From an uncultured Lysobacter sp. (lineage in GTDB: Bacteria; Pseudomonadota; Gammaproteobacteria; Xanthomonadales; Xanthomonadaceae), in the NCBI GenBank assembly GCA_902805755.1, contig CADCUA010000395.1, forward strand, positions 1-7,227: a stretch of 7,227 nucleotides of DNA, given 5' to 3'. Positions 6,939 through 7,227 of this stretch are shown here, piece after piece. Below the pieces are notes generated by a model. That model worked only from the letters and a program-made list of their open reading frames with translations. It had not been told where the DNA came from and ran no database searches. Position numbers and translations under genes: made by a program. The stretch's first letter is position 1, and each line of letters opens with the position of its first letter.

Positions 6939-7227
6939 TTACTTGATCAGCCGCAGCGCGAACGGATAGCGATACGCCACACCCTCGTTCGCCTTGATGC
7001 CGGCAATGATCGTGAATACGAGCCACGCCAGGCCAACGATGATCCCGACCGGGATCGCGATGATCATGCCGATGCCGAGCGTGACCACGCCCAGCGCGAG
7101 CAGGGCAAGGCCAATCCCCGCGACGGTGATGTTGAAGTTCAGCGCTTCCTTGCCCTGGTCATCCACCAGCGGCATCGTGTCCTTCTTCATCAGCCAGATT
7201 ACCAACGGACCCACGAAGCAGCCCCAG
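6939..7227 (-). CDS. DUF4870-type small inner-membrane protein (partial, N-terminus outside the window)
   Basis: The C-terminal 95 residues or so of a minus-strand gene that enters from the right edge. The frame stays open through the edge and reads WGCFVGPLVIWLMKKD, so the GTG at 7214 is internal and not the start. The family pattern is visible: GPLVIWLMKKD, then a short polar stretch with DDQGKEALNFNI, followed by two closely spaced hydrophobic segments (roughly ITVAGIGLALLALGVVTLG and MIIAIPVGIIVGLAWLVF) and a terminal YRYPFALRLIK. This matches the DUF4870 family of small membrane proteins of unknown function. No role is assigned; it converges on ispA and shows no functional link to it. 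Confidence 0.88.
   Translation of the reverse strand, partial: WGCFVGPLVIWLMKKDTMPLVDDQGKEALNFNITVAGIGLALLALGVVTLGIGMIIAIPVGIIVGLAWLVFTIIAGIKANEGVAYRYPFALRLIK

Noticed and set aside
1..7227. Mobile element, CRISPR array, toxin-antitoxin or defence genes
   Set aside because: I looked for terminal repeats, repeat-spacer periodicity, transposase or nuclease motifs and short paired genes and saw none.

Overview
The window is GC-rich chromosomal DNA from a gammaproteobacterium. Protein style and gene content suggest the Xanthomonadaceae/Lysobacteraceae (Lysobacter-like). That placement rests on remembered family resemblance, not on a search. No phage, insertion sequence, CRISPR array, tRNA or rRNA is visible.

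Layout: (i) the window opens inside the last 84 codons of accA (+), followed by a perfect 14-bp hairpin. (ii) Converging on that hairpin is a long minus-strand methyl-accepting chemotaxis protein gene with several HAMP-like repeats. (iii) A divergent intergenic region of about 230 bp separates it from a plus-strand pair: an outer-membrane beta-barrel (porin-like) gene and, 13 bp later, a miniature secreted PstS-like binding protein. This pair ends at a 15-bp terminator hairpin. (iv) A housekeeping run follows on the plus strand: tilS (tRNA-Ile lysidine synthase), xseB (exonuclease VII small subunit) and ispA (farnesyl diphosphate synthase), with xseB and ispA overlapping by 8 bp. (v) A DUF4870-type small membrane protein gene converges on ispA from the minus strand and runs off the right edge.

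The most interesting part is the block between accA and tilS (about 283-4332). A chemoreceptor, an outer-membrane barrel and a miniature periplasmic binding protein lie back to back and are closed at both ends by strong hairpins. The divergent region contains a good sigma-28 (FliA)-type promoter match firing toward the chemoreceptor (TCAAG-N14-GCCGATAT) and a weaker one firing toward the porin pair (TAAAG-N14-GTCGTCAA). The inference is that these three genes form one motility-regulated sensing unit, in which the porin admits a small, probably anionic solute, the mini-binding protein captures it and the chemoreceptor reports it. The ligand and any physical link between the three proteins are not shown by the sequence.
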